Below, piece after piece: positions 54,668 to 63,602 of a DNA stretch of 64,000 nucleotides; the stretch's first letter is position 1, and each line of letters begins with the position of its first letter. Position numbers and translations under genes: made by a program. Origin of the DNA: Paenibacillus silviterrae (GTDB lineage Bacteria > Bacillota > Bacilli > Paenibacillales > NBRC-103111); the NCBI RefSeq assembly GCF_030167925.1, contig NZ_JASKUT010000001.1, forward strand, positions 558,001 to 622,000, read 5' to 3'. The notes under the pieces were generated by a model. That model had not been told where the DNA came from. It did not search any database and was given only the letters and a program-made list of their open reading frames with translations.

Positions 54668-54695
54668 GGGAAGAAGAAGGAAAGGGGGAATTGCC

Positions 54696-55706
54696 ATGGT
54701 AGAGCCTCTCTTAAAGCTGGAAGGGGTAAAGAAGCATTATCCGATTAAAAAAGGGGTATTCTCCCGGACCGTCGGCAGCATTAAAGCCGTAGACGGAATC
54801 GACTTAAGCATTTATCCTGGGGAAACCGTGGGGCTTGTCGGAGAGTCCGGCTGCGGGAAATCCACGCTAGGGCGAAGCATTATTCGCCTGGAGGATGTGT
54901 CGGAAGGAAGCATTTGGTTTCAGGACAACGATGTGGCTCGAATGAACCTTAAGGAAATGCGGAAGCTTCGAACCGATCTGCAGATGATTTTCCAGGACCC
55001 GTATTCGTCGCTGAATCCTCGTAAGCGCATCGCGGATCTAATGACGGAGCCGATGCAGGTTCTGCTGGGGGTTAGCGAGGCGGAGGCGATTCGGATTGCT
55101 TCAGAGTTAATGGAGGTCGTCGGCTTGCCGGCACAGAGCTTGGGCAAATACCCGCACGAATTCTCCGGCGGTCAGCGCCAACGCATCGGCATAGCTCGAG
55201 CGGTAGCCCTGCGGCCGAAGATGATCGTCTGCGATGAGCCGGTATCGGCGCTCGATGTATCGATTCAGGCACAAATTTTGAATCTGCTGAAGCAGCTGCA
55301 GAAGCAGTACCGCCTTACGTACTTGTTTATCGGTCACGGGCTTGGAGCCGTGAAGTATATGAGCGATCGCATCGCGGTCATGTATTTGGGCAAAATCGTC
55401 GAGATTGCGCCGACCAAGCAAATTTTCTCGGCGCCGAAGCATCCGTACACCAAGGCATTGCTTGATGCGTATCCCGTCCCCAATCCCCATATGCGCAATA
55501 AGAAAAAGATCGTGCTGGAAGGCGACGTTCCGAGTCCGGCGAATCCTCCGGCGGGCTGCCGCTTTCATACTCGATGTCCGGTGGCCCAAAGCGCCTGCAG
55601 GCAAATCGAGCCTGTCTTAAGCGGTGAGGGGGGCCATCTCTCCGCCTGCCATTTTCCGATGAACGATACGGCCTTGTCTGAGACTGGAGGGGCAGCCTAT
55701 GCTTAA
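54696..55706 (+). CDS. ABC transporter ATPase, OppF/DppF type
   Basis: 336 aa. Walker [11 protein letters not shown]-loop [13 protein letters not shown], signature FSGGQRQR, Walker [13 protein letters not shown]. The H-loop reads [12 protein letters not shown] where IGHDL or ISHDL is usual: the residue after His is Gly rather than Asp. The C-terminal Cys-containing extension is present. Overlaps the next permease start by 8 bases. Confidence 0.94.
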   Translation: MVEPLLKLEGVKKHYPIKKGVFSRTVGSIKAVDGIDLSIYPGETVGLVGESGCGKSTLGRSIIRLEDVSEGSIWFQDNDVARMNLKEMRKLRTDLQMIFQDPYSSLNPRKRIADLMTEPMQVLLGVSEAEAIRIASELMEVVGLPAQSLGKYPHEFSGGQRQRIGIARAVALRPKMIVCDEPVSALDVSIQAQILNLLKQLQKQYRLTYLFIGHGLGAVKYMSDRIAVMYLGKIVEIAPTKQIFSAPKHPYTKALLDAYPVPNPHMRNKKKIVLEGDVPSPANPPAGCRFHTRCPVAQSACRQIEPVLSGEGGHLSACHFPMNDTALSETGGAAYA

Positions 55707-56649
55707 CTATATGATTCGAAGATTGCTTATTGCCATTCCTGTGCTGCTGGGCGTCACGTTTTTGAATTTCATTATAATTAATTTGGCGCCCGGGGATCCC
55801 GTGGATATGTATGTGAATCCCGACGTCTCGGAGGCGGATAAGCAAATCCGCAGAGAGGCGCTGGGATTGAACGATCCCTTTATGCTCCGCTATGTTAAGT
55901 GGCTGCTGAACCTGGCCCATGGAGACCTAGGGCATTCGTTCAGCTCGTTCCAGCCGGTCGCCGATTTGATCAGTGAGCGCGTAGCACCGACCCTGCTTCT
56001 CATGGGCACCTCCATTGTCATCGGCTATGTCATTGCCATTCCAATCGGTATTTATTGCGCGGTGAAGGCGAATTCCAAGTTTGACTATCTGATGTCCGCC
56101 GGATCTTTCCTCGGCGTCTCCACACCCAGCTTTTTTCTCGGGCTAGGCTTGATCTATGTGTTCGGTGTTCTGCTGGGTATATTGCCGACCGGCGGCATGC
56201 ACACGATGGGGAAGGACGGAGGCTTCTGGGATACGGTATTGCATCTCGCTCTGCCGGCCATCACGCTAGGCACATCCATTGCGGGGGGCATGGTTCGTTA
56301 CGTCCGATCCAGTGTGCTTGAGGTGCTCGGCCAGGATTATTTGCGGACCGCTCGCGCCAAGGGCTTGGGAGAATTTCTGGTCGTCAATAAGCATGCGCTG
56401 AAGAATGCTCTCATTCCCGTCATTACCATTGCCGGACTTGATATTCCGATACTGATCGGCGGCGCCGTCATCACGGAAAGCATTTTCCAGTGGAACGGCA
56501 TGGGTCAGCTGACGATCCAGGCGATACTATCCCGGGATTTTCCGTTATTGATGGGAGTGAATATGCTGGCTGCTCTCACCGTTCTGACGGCGAACCTATG
56601 GTCGGATATTATGTATGCCGTTGTAGACCCGCGTATTAAGTATAGTTAA
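55699..56649 (+). CDS. ABC transporter permease, OppB/DppB type
   Basis: 316-aa inner-membrane permease with six helices; N-terminal MIRRLLIAIPVLLGVTFLNF, and the EAA-type loop DYLRTARAKGLGEFLVVNKH that contacts the ATPase. TGGAGGGG ribosome site; overlaps the preceding ATPase gene. Confidence 0.95.
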   Translation: MLNYMIRRLLIAIPVLLGVTFLNFIIINLAPGDPVDMYVNPDVSEADKQIRREALGLNDPFMLRYVKWLLNLAHGDLGHSFSSFQPVADLISERVAPTLLLMGTSIVIGYVIAIPIGIYCAVKANSKFDYLMSAGSFLGVSTPSFFLGLGLIYVFGVLLGILPTGGMHTMGKDGGFWDTVLHLALPAITLGTSIAGGMVRYVRSSVLEVLGQDYLRTARAKGLGEFLVVNKHALKNALIPVITIAGLDIPILIGGAVITESIFQWNGMGQLTIQAILSRDFPLLMGVNMLAALTVLTANLWSDIMYAVVDPRIKYS

Positions 56650-56673
56650 TGAAACGGAAGGAGGAGATGAACG

Positions 56674-57603
56674 ATGTCTTCCATTGACGTACAAAATGAA
56701 CTACATGCCTCAGGCACGGTTTCCTTGCTTAGGGAGAAGTCCGAGGTGTTCGTATCCGACAGCTACACAAAAATTATTATGAGGAGGTTTGCCAAACACC
56801 GAATGGCCGTGGCTGGCCTCATCGCTCTGACGCTGCTGATCCTTGTAGGGATCTTCGCTCCGTGGCTGGCTCCCTATGATCCGAACGCCATCGGAAATGC
56901 CTTCACGGCCGCTCCCTCGTTGGAGCACTGGCTTGGTACGGATCAGGTCGGGCGGGACGTATTAAGCCGATTAATATACGCAACGCGTGTGTCGTTGACG
57001 GTAGGAATCGTGACGGTGGCGCTTTACGTGGTGATCGGAGCTGTCATCGGGGCTGTTGCGGGCTACCTCGGGGGCTGGTTCGATATGGTAGTCAACCGGG
57101 TTATGGATGTGTTTATGTCGTTCCCGCAGCTCATGGTCATTTTGGTGCTGGTGACTGTACTTGGAACAGGCTTATCGAATATAATCATCGTATTGGCATT
57201 GCTGGGATGGCCATCGGTGGCTAGGCTGGTGCGGGGTAGTGTGCTGTCTCTTCGCCAAACGGAGTTTGTCAAAGCCGGTATTGCACTTGGACTTAGCACG
57301 CCCAGATTGGTCTTCGGGCATATTCTTCCGAACGCGATGGGACCGCTCCTAGTTAATGCGACGTTCGGTGCGGCTGCCGCCATTTTATCGGAATCGTCCC
57401 TTAGCTTTCTCGGTATGGGCGTACAGCCCCCCACAGCCAGCTGGGGGAATATGCTCAATGCCGCCCAATCGATTACGGCTTTGACCAGCCAGCCTTGGCT
57501 TTGGATTCCTCCGGGCCTCATCATCATTATTTCCGTACTGTCCATTAATTTTATCGGCGACGGCATCCGTGATGCCATGGATCCCAAGAAAATCAATGCT
57601 TAA
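56674..57603 (+). CDS. ABC transporter permease, OppC/DppC type
   Basis: 309 aa. N-terminal OppC-type region (FAKHRMAVAGLIALTLLILV), GTDQVGRDVLSRLIY and the EAA-type loop TEFVKAGIALGLSTPRLVFG. Six helices. GGAAGGAGGAG precedes ATG. Completes the A-D-F-B-C transporter. Confidence 0.95.
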   Translation: MSSIDVQNELHASGTVSLLREKSEVFVSDSYTKIIMRRFAKHRMAVAGLIALTLLILVGIFAPWLAPYDPNAIGNAFTAAPSLEHWLGTDQVGRDVLSRLIYATRVSLTVGIVTVALYVVIGAVIGAVAGYLGGWFDMVVNRVMDVFMSFPQLMVILVLVTVLGTGLSNIIIVLALLGWPSVARLVRGSVLSLRQTEFVKAGIALGLSTPRLVFGHILPNAMGPLLVNATFGAAAAILSESSLSFLGMGVQPPTASWGNMLNAAQSITALTSQPWLWIPPGLIIIISVLSINFIGDGIRDAMDPKKINA

Positions 57604-57654
57604 CGGCATAGGGAGGAAGTCCCTCCCCATTCTACATTAAAGCGGTGGATACTC

Positions 57655-58935
57655 ATGAGATATAATAACCGTTTGGCGCTTGCAGCTACGCGTATATTCG
57701 GCGGTTTTCCCCGAGATGCGCTATTTTTTTTGCTGGCGAGCTTCGTTAACTCCACTGGAAAAGCGGTCATGTGGCCTTTAACGACGTTATATGTGCACAA
57801 TGTGATGGGCAAATCGTACGGGGAAGCGGGACTTATCATCTTGTATCAGGCGTTGTTCAGTGTCATCGGGGAGTTCGTCGGCGGCAACCTGTATTACAGG
57901 GTCGGACCCAAGAAGATGATCTCCGGCTCCTTCCTCGTTTCGGCAATCTGTCTATACGCCATTGCAATGACTAGCAGCTGGCCGTTGTACATTGCGCTTG
58001 TATGCATGGTCGGCTTCGTGAACGGTATTGCGATGCCATCCATTTCGGCTTATATCGGCTTTCGGTGGAAGGAGCACCGGCGCAGGCTTTATAACGTCAT
58101 GTATGTATGCAATAACTTCGGGCTCTCGATCGGCGCAATGGTAGGCGGGCTGGTCGCTTCCGTGTCCTTTTCCTTGACCTACGTGCTGACGGCAACAACG
58201 ACTCTATCGTTTGCCTGTTTCCTTTTTTTCTTTATGAAGGAGGTTCAGACGTCGGAGGATGGTGCCGAGGAGAGCGGTTCACCGAAGGGAAGCCAGACAG
58301 GGCCGGTCCGGCTCAATCGCATGGAGCTGCTCGGCAATGTAAGGCTGTACTTGTTCGTCTCTATCGGCTCGATGTTTTTCTGGCTGTCCTTCACGCAGTG
58401 GGCGAACGGCGTGGCTCCCTACATTGAGGAAAAAGGCCTCGACCTGAAGTTTTACAGCCTGCTCTGGACGGTGAACGGACTGGTCATTCTTTTGGCGCAG
58501 CCGTTTACAAGCTGGATCAAACGCAGATTTGCCCAGGACATCGTTCATCAAATGCTGGTGAGCGCGATATTCACCGTCACGGCCTTCGCATTCATCCTTT
58601 TCTTCCATGATGAATATGTTTATCTGGTGATCGGCATGATTCTGGCAACGCTGGGTGAGATGATGCTGCTGCCGACGATACCGACCTTTTTGTCCGAGAA
58701 AACGGGCCGCAACGCCCCGTTCTACATGGGACTGGCAGGCGGCTTCGCCAATGTAGGACGAATGATCGGACCTTTGCTGTTCGGCTACTCCTATGATCTG
58801 TGGGGGATTGACTCCGTCTTTTTCCTCGGGACTCTGGCATCTATAGCAGCGCTCCTGATGTTCTACATTCATTCCAATTTAAATAAGGAGAAGGAGCCAC
58901 TTCCGAAGGCGAAGGTTCCTTCGCTTCAGCAATAG
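57655..58935 (+). CDS. MFS transporter, substrate unknown
   Basis: 426 aa with about 12 transmembrane helices; the loop between helices 2 and 3 reads RVGPKKMISG, a variant of the MFS DRxGRR motif. The central cytoplasmic loop (EDGAEESGSPKGSQTG) is charged. Same strand as the transporter operon, 51 bp downstream, so possibly co-transcribed; it may export the amine product or another metabolite, or be a drug-type efflux pump. Confidence 0.85.
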   Translation: MRYNNRLALAATRIFGGFPRDALFFLLASFVNSTGKAVMWPLTTLYVHNVMGKSYGEAGLIILYQALFSVIGEFVGGNLYYRVGPKKMISGSFLVSAICLYAIAMTSSWPLYIALVCMVGFVNGIAMPSISAYIGFRWKEHRRRLYNVMYVCNNFGLSIGAMVGGLVASVSFSLTYVLTATTTLSFACFLFFFMKEVQTSEDGAEESGSPKGSQTGPVRLNRMELLGNVRLYLFVSIGSMFFWLSFTQWANGVAPYIEEKGLDLKFYSLLWTVNGLVILLAQPFTSWIKRRFAQDIVHQMLVSAIFTVTAFAFILFFHDEYVYLVIGMILATLGEMMLLPTIPTFLSEKTGRNAPFYMGLAGGFANVGRMIGPLLFGYSYDLWGIDSVFFLGTLASIAALLMFYIHSNLNKEKEPLPKAKVPSLQQ

Positions 58936-58940
58936 GGATG

Positions 58941-58968
58941 AGCCTGCCGGATCGGCAGGCTTGTTTCC
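58941..58968 (+). terminator. Intrinsic terminator after MFS gene
   Basis: AGCCTGCCG-GAT-CGGCAGGCT followed by TGTTTCCTT; it ends the agmatinase 2-transporter-MFS unit. Confidence 0.82.
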
Positions 58969-59124
58969 TTGTGGGCTCAGTAAACACCGGAATCGAATAC
59001 AATCCCCCTATAAAGAAGCAGGAATCGCCCCATAGGGTTCGGGAGCCGGACTGCTATAATGTGAAGTAATCGCCAGAAGGTTAGCTTGATATGTGCCGGC
59101 GTTACTTCACGAGGGGGAGTCTCG

Positions 59125-60456
59125 ATGCGTAAGAGAAAGGTTTGGTTTGTTTCAACGTTATTGACAGCGCTTGCAATTTCAGGGTGTGCCGCTGGAGGAG
59201 CTGATGGAGGCGGCGTGAGCTCGGAGCCGCAGTCGAAGGCTCCGTCCGCTGCGGCTCCGAGCCAGCCCGTAGAGCTTACGGTTTATTCGGCTGGTGGAAC
59301 GGGGCGCGAGGAATTCGAGAGAAACTTCGCCAGCTACATTACCAAGAAGTTTCCCCATGTCACGATCAAGTACATTAATCCGAGAGACGGGGACGGGAGC
59401 AAATTTGAGAATTTGATCGTGGCGGGGACCAATATCGATCTTTATTATGAGTCGATCGGCACCTTCTTCTCCACCCTGCCTAGAAACAACGCTGCATTCG
59501 ATTTGAGCGATCTGATCAAGAAGCACAATGTCGATCTATCCGCATTCGAGCCTACGCTCATCGATGCGCTGAAGGAGAACGGGAAGGGCCAAATTTGGGG
59601 GCTGCCCGTAACAACAAACGGGATGTCGCTCTATTACAACAAAGATATTTTTGATAAATTCAATGTTCCCTATTTGAAGGACGGGATGACCTGGGAGGAG
59701 CTCTATGATACGGCCGGCAAGCTGAATCGCTCCGACGGAGGCAAGCAATATGTCGGCCTATCGATCTCGCCAAGCCATAGCATGAGAATGAATCCGTTCT
59801 CGGTGCCTTTCGTAGATCCGAAAACCTTGAAATCCACCTTCGACAATGAACAGTGGAGAGAAATATTGAGTCCGATTCTGACCCCGGCGGCGGATTCAAG
59901 CTATCAGGCGAAGATTAGCGAGCTGAAGGGCAAGCTCCCTTATTCCGGCGAATGGCTGAAATCGCAGGAGGTGGCGATCTTCGGGGTGTTCTCCGACTGG
60001 CAGGTGGTTGGCGCCGATCCCGTGCCTTTCAATTGGGACCTGGCTGCATATCCGACCTACAAGGAGCGACCGGGCGTAGGAAGCCAGCAGTATCCGGTGT
60101 ACTGGGCGATTCCTTCGTTCTCCCAGCACAAGGATCAAGCGTTCGAGGTATTGAAGTATTTGGTGTCCGAGGAGTATCAGATGGAGCTTTCGAAGCGCGG
60201 GGGAATGACGGTGCTGAAGAATCCGGAGATCCAGAAGGCCTTCGGTCAAAACAGCCGCTACAAGGACAAAAACTTGGCCTCCGCCTACTATAACAAATTC
60301 GCTCCGATTTCGCCGAAAACGGAGTTTGAGAAAAACGCCGAAAATGCGTTGACAGCAAAGCTGCTGGATTTGGCGATGGGCAAAGTCGATTTGAACACCG
60401 CACTTCGAGCGGCCAAGGAAGAGGCGGACAAATCGATTGAATCCGCGAAGAGGTAA
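59125..60456 (+). CDS. ABC sugar-binding lipoprotein (family 1), orphan
   Basis: 443 aa from ATG 59125 (GAGGGGGAG six bases upstream); then a signal with lipobox AISGC. Family 1 features: VELTVYSAGGTGREEFERNF, NGMSLYYNKDIFDKFNVPYL, ASAYYNKFAPIS. No permease or ATPase nearby and a terminator on each side, so it is a single-gene unit that must share a transporter encoded elsewhere or act as a sensor. Confidence 0.9.
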   Translation: MRKRKVWFVSTLLTALAISGCAAGGADGGGVSSEPQSKAPSAAAPSQPVELTVYSAGGTGREEFERNFASYITKKFPHVTIKYINPRDGDGSKFENLIVAGTNIDLYYESIGTFFSTLPRNNAAFDLSDLIKKHNVDLSAFEPTLIDALKENGKGQIWGLPVTTNGMSLYYNKDIFDKFNVPYLKDGMTWEELYDTAGKLNRSDGGKQYVGLSISPSHSMRMNPFSVPFVDPKTLKSTFDNEQWREILSPILTPAADSSYQAKISELKGKLPYSGEWLKSQEVAIFGVFSDWQVVGADPVPFNWDLAAYPTYKERPGVGSQQYPVYWAIPSFSQHKDQAFEVLKYLVSEEYQMELSKRGGMTVLKNPEIQKAFGQNSRYKDKNLASAYYNKFAPISPKTEFEKNAENALTAKLLDLAMGKVDLNTALRAAKEEADKSIESAKR

Positions 60457-60472
60457 CGGCTGAACTGAACAG

Positions 60473-60509
60473 ATCCCGCGACGGTATCGTCGTCGGGATT
60501 TTTTTTGTT
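60473..60509 (+). terminator. Intrinsic terminator after the lipoprotein gene
   Basis: ATCCCG-CGACG-GTAT-CGTCG-T-CGGGAT with one bulged T, followed by a run of eight or nine T. Confidence 0.9.
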
Positions 60510-60539
60510 GTTGGGGGAGCGTCGCTAATAGTTTGCAAC

Positions 60540-61345
60540 GGCCTTGCTGGGAAACGTGAGTGCGCAAGTAATCGCAAAAGTGCAACTGTGCAGGCTGGAA
60601 GTGTCGCGAACACCGTCTGCAATAGCAGAAATGCGATTATTCGCGTCATTGAGAGCGTGGGAGATGCGATAGAGTGTGTCTACTTTCTAGTCTAGCTCCA
60701 AGAGAGCGCAAGTAATAGCAGATATGCAACTGCGCAGGCTAGAAGTGTCGCGAACACCGTCTGCAGTAGCAGAAATGCGATTATTCGCGTCGGAGAGGGC
60801 GTGGGAGGTGCGTGAGAGTGCAAGTAATCGCAAAAGTGCAACTGCGAAGGCTGGAAGTGTCGCGAACACCGTCTGCAGTGGCAGAAATGCGATTAGTCGC
60901 GTCGGAGAGTGCGTGGGAGGCCATGTGAGAACGAAAGTAATCGCAAATGTGCAACTGCACGGGCTGTAAGTGTCGCGAACACCGTCTGCAGTAGCAGGAA
61001 ATGCGATTATTCGCGTCATTGAGAGCGTGGGAGATGCGAGAGAGCGCAAGTAATAACAGATATGCAACTGCACAGGCTAGAAGTGTCGCGAACACCGTCT
61101 GCAATAGCAAAAATGCGATTGTCCGCGTCGGCGAGGGCGTGGGAGGTGCGAGGAAGCGCAAGTAATCGCAAAAGTGCAACTGCACAGGCTGAAAGTGTCG
61201 CGAACACCGTCTGCAATAGCAGAAATGCGATTGTCCGCGTCGGCGAGGGTGTGGGAGGCACGTGAGAGCGCAAGTAATAGCAGATGTGCCACTGTACGAG
61301 CTGAAGTCGCCGGACTCACCGCCTGCAATAGGAGAAATGCGATTG
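60540..61345. repeat. Array of about seven ~112-bp tandem repeats, non-coding
   Basis: The core GTGTCGCGAACACCGTCTGC recurs at 60601, 60745, 60857, 60970, 61083 and 61195, with a degenerate copy near 61306. Spacing is 111-113 bp except the first interval (144), which carries the IS scar. Each unit holds an imperfect inverted repeat: GCAGTAGCAGAAATGCGATT and, ~40 bases later, AGTAATCGCAAAAGTGCAAC. Variation between units is scattered, with no unique spacers. Several frames stay open across the array but no ribosome site or protein-like composition supports coding. The gap to 61498 otherwise holds only the palindrome at 61406. Confidence 0.85.
60668..60700 (-). mobile_element. 33-bp solo end of the 15.8-kb IS3 element (excision/deletion scar)
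   Basis: These 33 bases are the exact reverse complement of the first 33 bases of the IS at 15786-15818, including its TGGAGCTAGACTAGAAAG tip (here ending TAGCTCCA at 60700). They sit within one ~112-bp repeat and account for the ~32 extra bases of that unit when compared with the nearly identical unit at 60970. The rest of the element is absent. Confidence 0.88.
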
Positions 61346-61405
61346 CCCGCGTAAAGTGGGAGCGGCAGAGAGATTTGCCAGCGCATCTACGGACAAGCAC
61401 CACAA

Positions 61406-61436
61406 TTAAAGACAACATAAAGACTTGTCTTTTAAT
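61406..61436. promoter_or_regulatory. Inverted repeat upstream of the epimerase operon
   Basis: AAAGACAA (61408-61415) and TTGTCTTT (61425-61432) with a 9-base spacer; the symmetry extends outward to TTAA on both sides with one extra T. Located about 65 bp before the first gene, it is a plausible operator for a regulator of this operon. Confidence 0.45.
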
Positions 61437-61498
61437 ATGAGCGCTGATTATGATGGAGGTAAGGCAAGGATCAACTACATGGCAAAGGTGGATGAACA

Positions 61499-62515
61499 AT
61501 GAGAACCGTTCAAGAACTGGAAAAGCAAATGGCAACGCCGTCACCCGAATTAATCAAGGATATCGCTTCGCTGGAAGGAGACATTTTGCTTCTCGGGGTA
61601 GGCGGCAAGATGGGACCTACTCTCGCCCAATTGGCAGTCAATGCGATTCGCGAAGCGGGAGTGAACAAACGTGTCATCGGTGCATCCCGTTTCTCTAACG
61701 GCACGCTCAAGCAAGAGCTGGAAAGCGCCGGAGTGGAAACGATCGCGGTGGACCTGCTGGACGACCGCCAGCTCCAGGCGCTGCCGGAAGTCGCCAATGT
61801 TCTCTACATGGCGGGGAACAAGTTCGGCACCAAGGGCAATGAGCATTTCACCTGGGCGATGAATTCCTATTTGCCGGGCCGTGTGGCGGAGAAGTACCGC
61901 AACTCCAGGATCGTTGCATTTTCGACCGGTAATGTGTATCCGTTAACCCCGGTATTCTCCGGAGGAGCATCGGAGGACAACGCAACAGGCCCGATCGGCG
62001 AGTATGGGCAATCATGCCTTGGACGGGAACGGGTTTTCGAGCATTTTTCCAGAAAGTACGATATCCCGATGACCATTTACCGTCTGAACTACGCGGTGGA
62101 TTTACGCTACGGCGTTCTGCTTGAAATTGCCAACTCCGTCTCGTCAGGAAAGCCGATCGACGTAACCATGGGCCACATGAACTGTATTTGGCAAGGAGAC
62201 GCGAATGAAATTGCCATTCGCGCGTTAACCTTATGCAATACGCCGCCGACCCTTCTCAACGTAACCGGTCCGGAAACGGTACCCCTTCGCTTTGTGGCGA
62301 ACGAATTCGGCAAGCGGATGGGGAAGGAGCCGGTGTTTACAGGTACGGAGGCGGATACGGCGCTGCTTAGCAATGCGGGCAAATGCCATAAGCTGTTCGG
62401 GTATCCGAAGATCAGTCTGCAGCAAATGATCGATTGGGTTGCGGAATGGGTGATGAACGAGGGCGAAACGTGGAATAAGCCTACTCATTTCCAAGAAAGA
62501 AAGGGGAACTACTAA
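61499..62515 (+). CDS. NAD-dependent epimerase/dehydratase-like protein
   Basis: 338 aa. Extended-SDR Rossmann start ILLLGVGGKMGPTLAQLA (about residues 29-46) and FSTGNVYPLTP typical of the family. The usual YxxxK catalytic pair is altered: the expected place reads EYGQSCLGRE, with Cys in the Lys position, so the enzyme may be non-canonical or only bind NAD(P). AAAGGTGG precedes ATG. First gene of an operon with a DHDPS-like aldolase one base downstream. Confidence 0.8.
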   Translation: MRTVQELEKQMATPSPELIKDIASLEGDILLLGVGGKMGPTLAQLAVNAIREAGVNKRVIGASRFSNGTLKQELESAGVETIAVDLLDDRQLQALPEVANVLYMAGNKFGTKGNEHFTWAMNSYLPGRVAEKYRNSRIVAFSTGNVYPLTPVFSGGASEDNATGPIGEYGQSCLGRERVFEHFSRKYDIPMTIYRLNYAVDLRYGVLLEIANSVSSGKPIDVTMGHMNCIWQGDANEIAIRALTLCNTPPTLLNVTGPETVPLRFVANEFGKRMGKEPVFTGTEADTALLSNAGKCHKLFGYPKISLQQMIDWVAEWVMNEGETWNKPTHFQERKGNY

Positions 62516-62516
62516 C

Positions 62517-63596
62517 ATGGACGTCCAAAAGCGTTTAAGTGAGCAAAAGCTTGCGGCACTTCATGAAGGTTTAGCGATCCCAGCGCATCCGCTCGCACTT
62601 ACGAAGGATCGGAAGCTCGACGAGAAAAGGCAGCGGGCGTTAACGAGATATTACATCGACAGCGGGGCAGGCGGTATTGCCATTGGGGTGCACTCGACCC
62701 AGTTCGAAATCCGCAAGCCGGAAATCAACTTATTCGGCAAAGTGCTGGAGCTCGCTGCAGAGGAAATCAATCGCGCGGAGCAGCAGGGATTGAACCGTCC
62801 CTTTATCCGGGTTGCCGGCATTTGCGGTCCGTTGGAGCAGGCGCGGGAGGAAGCAGAGCTGGCGGTAAAGCTGGGCTATGACTGCGGACTCCTCAGTATG
62901 GGAGGTCTGACCGGATTGTCCGAGGAAGAGCACCTCGATCGTGTGCGGCGGATCGCCGAGATCATGCCGGTCTTCGGTTTTTATCTTCAGCCTTCGGTGG
63001 GCGGCCGTACTTTCAGCTACTCGTTCTGGCGTGCCTTCGCTGACATCCCTAATGTGATAGCGATCAAAATGGCGCCCTTCAACAGATATCAGACGCTTGA
63101 CGTTGTGCGGGCGGTTATGGAATCGAGCCGCAGAGACGAGATCGCACTTTATACGGGCAATGATGACAACATCATCGGCGATCTGCTGACGACCTACCGC
63201 TTCCCTGTAAACGGTGAGATTGTCGAGAAAAGGATTGTCGGAGGGTTGCTCGGTCATTGGGCCGTGTGGACTCACCGCGCCGTACAACTACTAGAAGAAA
63301 TCAAGGCGGAGAGAGCGCGCGGAACCATTTCGTCCGAATGGCTCACGCGCAATGTAGAGGTAACGGATTGCAACGCGGCCTTCTTCGATCCGTCCCACGC
63401 CTTCCACGGCTGTATTCCGGGGATCCATGAGGTGCTCCGCAGGCAAGGGCTGCTGGAGGGACGCTGGTGCCTTAACCCGGCGGAGGAGCTTTCCGAAGGG
63501 CAGGCCGAGGAAATTACCCGGGTATACGAGGCATACCCGCATTTACATGACGATGCCTTTGTCGCGGCGAACCTAGAGCGCTGGCTCAAGGATTGA
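62517..63596 (+). CDS. Dihydrodipicolinate synthase-family aldolase/lyase
   Basis: 359 aa, DapA-like TIM barrel but longer than DapA (~290). The Schiff-base Lys is probably that in NVIAIKMAPFNRYQ (~residue 188); the glycine-rich substrate region SGAGGIAIGVHSTQFEI stands where DapA has GTTGE. This points to an N-acetylneuraminate lyase/sugar-acid aldolase-like or unknown substrate rather than lysine synthesis. AAAGGGGAAC precedes ATG and the gene is tightly coupled to the epimerase-like gene. Confidence 0.85.
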   Translation: MDVQKRLSEQKLAALHEGLAIPAHPLALTKDRKLDEKRQRALTRYYIDSGAGGIAIGVHSTQFEIRKPEINLFGKVLELAAEEINRAEQQGLNRPFIRVAGICGPLEQAREEAELAVKLGYDCGLLSMGGLTGLSEEEHLDRVRRIAEIMPVFGFYLQPSVGGRTFSYSFWRAFADIPNVIAIKMAPFNRYQTLDVVRAVMESSRRDEIALYTGNDDNIIGDLLTTYRFPVNGEIVEKRIVGGLLGHWAVWTHRAVQLLEEIKAERARGTISSEWLTRNVEVTDCNAAFFDPSHAFHGCIPGIHEVLRRQGLLEGRWCLNPAEELSEGQAEEITRVYEAYPHLHDDAFVAANLERWLKD

Positions 63597-63602
63597 TGCT
63601 TC

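Noticed and set aside
60540..61345. CRISPR array
   Set aside because: Units of ~112 bp repeat throughout without short repeats and unique spacers, and no cas genes are present.
60687..61544. Several overlapping repeat-containing open frames (up to 201 codons) in the repeat array
   Set aside because: Frames arise because the ~112-bp unit lacks stops in some phases; the translations are low-quality Cys/Ser/Leu-rich repeats with no ribosome sites, and the IS scar breaks them.
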